Below, one piece after another: positions 62,865 through 64,000 of a stretch of DNA of 64,000 nucleotides (position 1 is its first letter; each line of letters opens with the position of its first letter). The notes beneath the pieces were generated by a model. It searched no databases and was not told the DNA's origin. It saw only the letters and a list, made by a program, of their open reading frames with translations. The stretch comes from Achromobacter mucicolens. GTDB lineage: Bacteria > Pseudomonadota > Gammaproteobacteria > Burkholderiales > Burkholderiaceae_B. Location: contig NZ_CADIJP010000018.1 in NCBI RefSeq assembly GCF_902859725.1, forward strand, positions 62,001-126,000. Direction: 5' to 3'. Both the position numbers and the translations under genes were made by a program.

Positions 62865-64000
62865 TTACCAGCGGTATCGCAGGCTCGCCTTGATGGAGCG
62901 CTGGTAGCCGAACCAGCACCAGGACTCGCCGGAGCACGACGCGATGTACTCCTTGTCGAACAGGTTCTGCACGTTCAGCGCAACCTGCATGCCCTTGAGC
63001 GCGGGCGAGGCGCGGCCCAGGTCGTAGTCCAGCATCAGGTCCACCAGCGTGACTTTCGGCACCTTCAGCGTGTTGGCCTCGTTGGCGTACGACGAACCGA
63101 TATACCGCACGCCGCCGCCCACGCCAAGGCCGGCCAGCGGGCCTTCCTGAAGCTGGTAGCGCGCCCAGGCCGACGCCTGCTGCGACGGCAGCGCGGCGGG
63201 GGTCTTGCCCGTCAGATCGAAGCCCGCCGCATTCGGATAGGCCTTGGTGTATTCGTTGTTCATGACCGAGTAGGCGGCAATCAGCGACAGGCCGCGCATC
63301 GGCTCGGTCTTGGCCTCAAGTTCGATGCCCTGCGTGCGCACCTCGCCCGCCTGGATCGAGCAACGTCCACCCGCCGTGCCGCACACGTGCGTCGGGTCCG
63401 GGTCGGTGGTCGTCATGTTCTCGCGGCGGATGTCGAAGGCCGCGAAGGTCAGCATCGTGGCCGAGCCCGGCGGCTGGTACTTGATGCCCACTTCGTACTG
63501 CTTGCCCTCGATCGGCTTGAACGGCGTGTTGTTCCAGCCCGTGCCCGACTGCGGTTCGAAGGATTCCGAGTAACTGAAGTACGGCGCCACGCCGTTGTCG
63601 AAGTTGTAGATGGCGCCGAACCGGCCCGAGAACGCCTCGGCGTTCAGCTTGGACGGGGTCACGCGGCCCGAGGCAATCGCCGTGGTCTCGCCCACATTGC
63701 GCGACCAGTCGTAGCGCCCACCCAAGAGGAACGACAGACGGTCGATCTTGATCTGGTCCTGGAAATACACGCCGGTCTGGTACTGCGTGGTGGTCGCGTC
63801 GCTGGAGAACGCCGGAACCGGAATGTTCTGGAAATTGTCCGGGTTCTTCACGTAGAGCGCCGGTGCGGAACCGAAGCCCGACAACGTGTCGGTCTTGACG
63901 TGCTGGTAGTCGAATCCCACCAGGACGTTGTGGCCGATCTTGCCGGTGTTGAAGCGGGCCTGCAGGTTGTTGTCGATGGTCAGCGCCCCCACATCCACGT
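62865..64000 (-). CDS. TonB-dependent siderophore receptor, C-terminal part (5' end beyond window)
   Basis: At least 378 codons of a ferric-siderophore receptor beta-barrel. Motifs include GGRYDWSRN, PYFSYSESFEP, YEVGIKYQPPGS, LGVGGGVRYIGSS and the C-terminal YQRSIKASLRYRW, whose final Trp is the outer-membrane insertion signal. The plug domain and signal peptide lie right of base 64000; an internal ATG at 63998 is not a start. It probably heads an iron-acquisition unit with the PepSY group. The siderophore (hydroxamate or catecholate) cannot be told from this part. Confidence 0.93.
   Translation of the reverse strand, partial: VDVGALTIDNNLQARFNTGKIGHNVLVGFDYQHVKTDTLSGFGSAPALYVKNPDNFQNIPVPAFSSDATTTQYQTGVYFQDQIKIDRLSFLLGGRYDWSRNVGETTAIASGRVTPSKLNAEAFSGRFGAIYNFDNGVAPYFSYSESFEPQSGTGWNNTPFKPIEGKQYEVGIKYQPPGSATMLTFAAFDIRRENMTTTDPDPTHVCGTAGGRCSIQAGEVRTQGIELEAKTEPMRGLSLIAAYSVMNNEYTKAYPNAAGFDLTGKTPAALPSQQASAWARYQLQEGPLAGLGVGGGVRYIGSSYANEANTLKVPKVTLVDLMLDYDLGRASPALKGMQVALNVQNLFDKEYIASCSGESWCWFGYQRSIKASLRYRW

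Overview
The window is GC-rich, densely coding chromosomal DNA from a beta-proteobacterium of the family Alcaligenaceae, most likely Achromobacter or a close relative such as Bordetella. This rests on gene order (gyrA-serC-pheA-hisC-tyrA-aroA; a ferrous-iron ftrABCD operon; tandem cyanophycin synthetases with their associated ABC transporter; phaC-phaB-phaR), on the tmRNA tag ANDERFALAA and on a natural Gln83 in GyrA. I see no insertion sequence, integrase, phage block, CRISPR array or rRNA/tRNA gene, except the tRNA-like ends of tmRNA.

Layout. (1) 1-7778, minus strand: gyrA, serC, pheA, hisC, tyrA and the 5' part of aroA, tightly packed with overlapping or nearly touching ends: aromatic amino acid and serine synthesis. 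(2) 8088-12357, plus strand: ompA with a clear promoter and terminator, ubiG-gph, an MFS exporter with a long leader, and ssrA. (3) 12460-13040, minus strand: a small lipoprotein and a decayed TonB-dependent receptor fragment. (4) 13272-28514, plus strand: eleven tightly spaced genes for an Nfr-type exopolysaccharide machine. They are wecB, a BcsB-like periplasmic protein, nfrB (synthase with a C-terminal MshEN-like region), nfrA (TPR outer-membrane protein), two AlgJ/AlgX-like proteins, an MBOAT acyltransferase, an acyl carrier protein, a DltA-like adenylation enzyme, an AlgF-like protein and an acyl-CoA dehydrogenase. (5) 28526-34615: a DUF4434 lipoprotein, YidB-like protein, MltB-type transglycosylase, MOSC protein, DUF455 protein, FemAB-like acyltransferase and DUF1854 protein. 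(6) 34145-42432: the cyanophycin locus (DUF1854, ABC transporter, two CphA). (7) 42491-43783: a tiny lipoprotein and a CsbD/DUF1328/BON stress cassette. (8) 43875-48042: a PhzF-like protein and ftrABCD. (9) 48264-51400: polyhydroxybutyrate genes phaR, phaB, phaC. (10) 51525-60398: pgeF, rluD, bamD, a DinG-type helicase, tex, trpS. (11) 60482-64000: DUF3325, PepSY and DUF3649 membrane proteins behind a candidate Fur box, and the C-terminal part of a TonB-dependent siderophore receptor running off the window.

The most interesting region is 13.3-28.5 kb. WecB should supply UDP-ManNAc; NfrB should polymerise and export it, probably under c-di-GMP control; the BcsB-like protein and NfrA should carry the polymer across the periplasm and outer membrane. 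The rest resembles alginate/cellulose O-acetylation machinery (AlgI, AlgJ/X, AlgF) to which a DltA/DltC-type activation module and a dehydrogenase have been added. Together they suggest a polysaccharide carrying an activated, possibly amino-acid-derived and oxidised acyl group. I do not know a described system with this exact set; that chemistry is inference.
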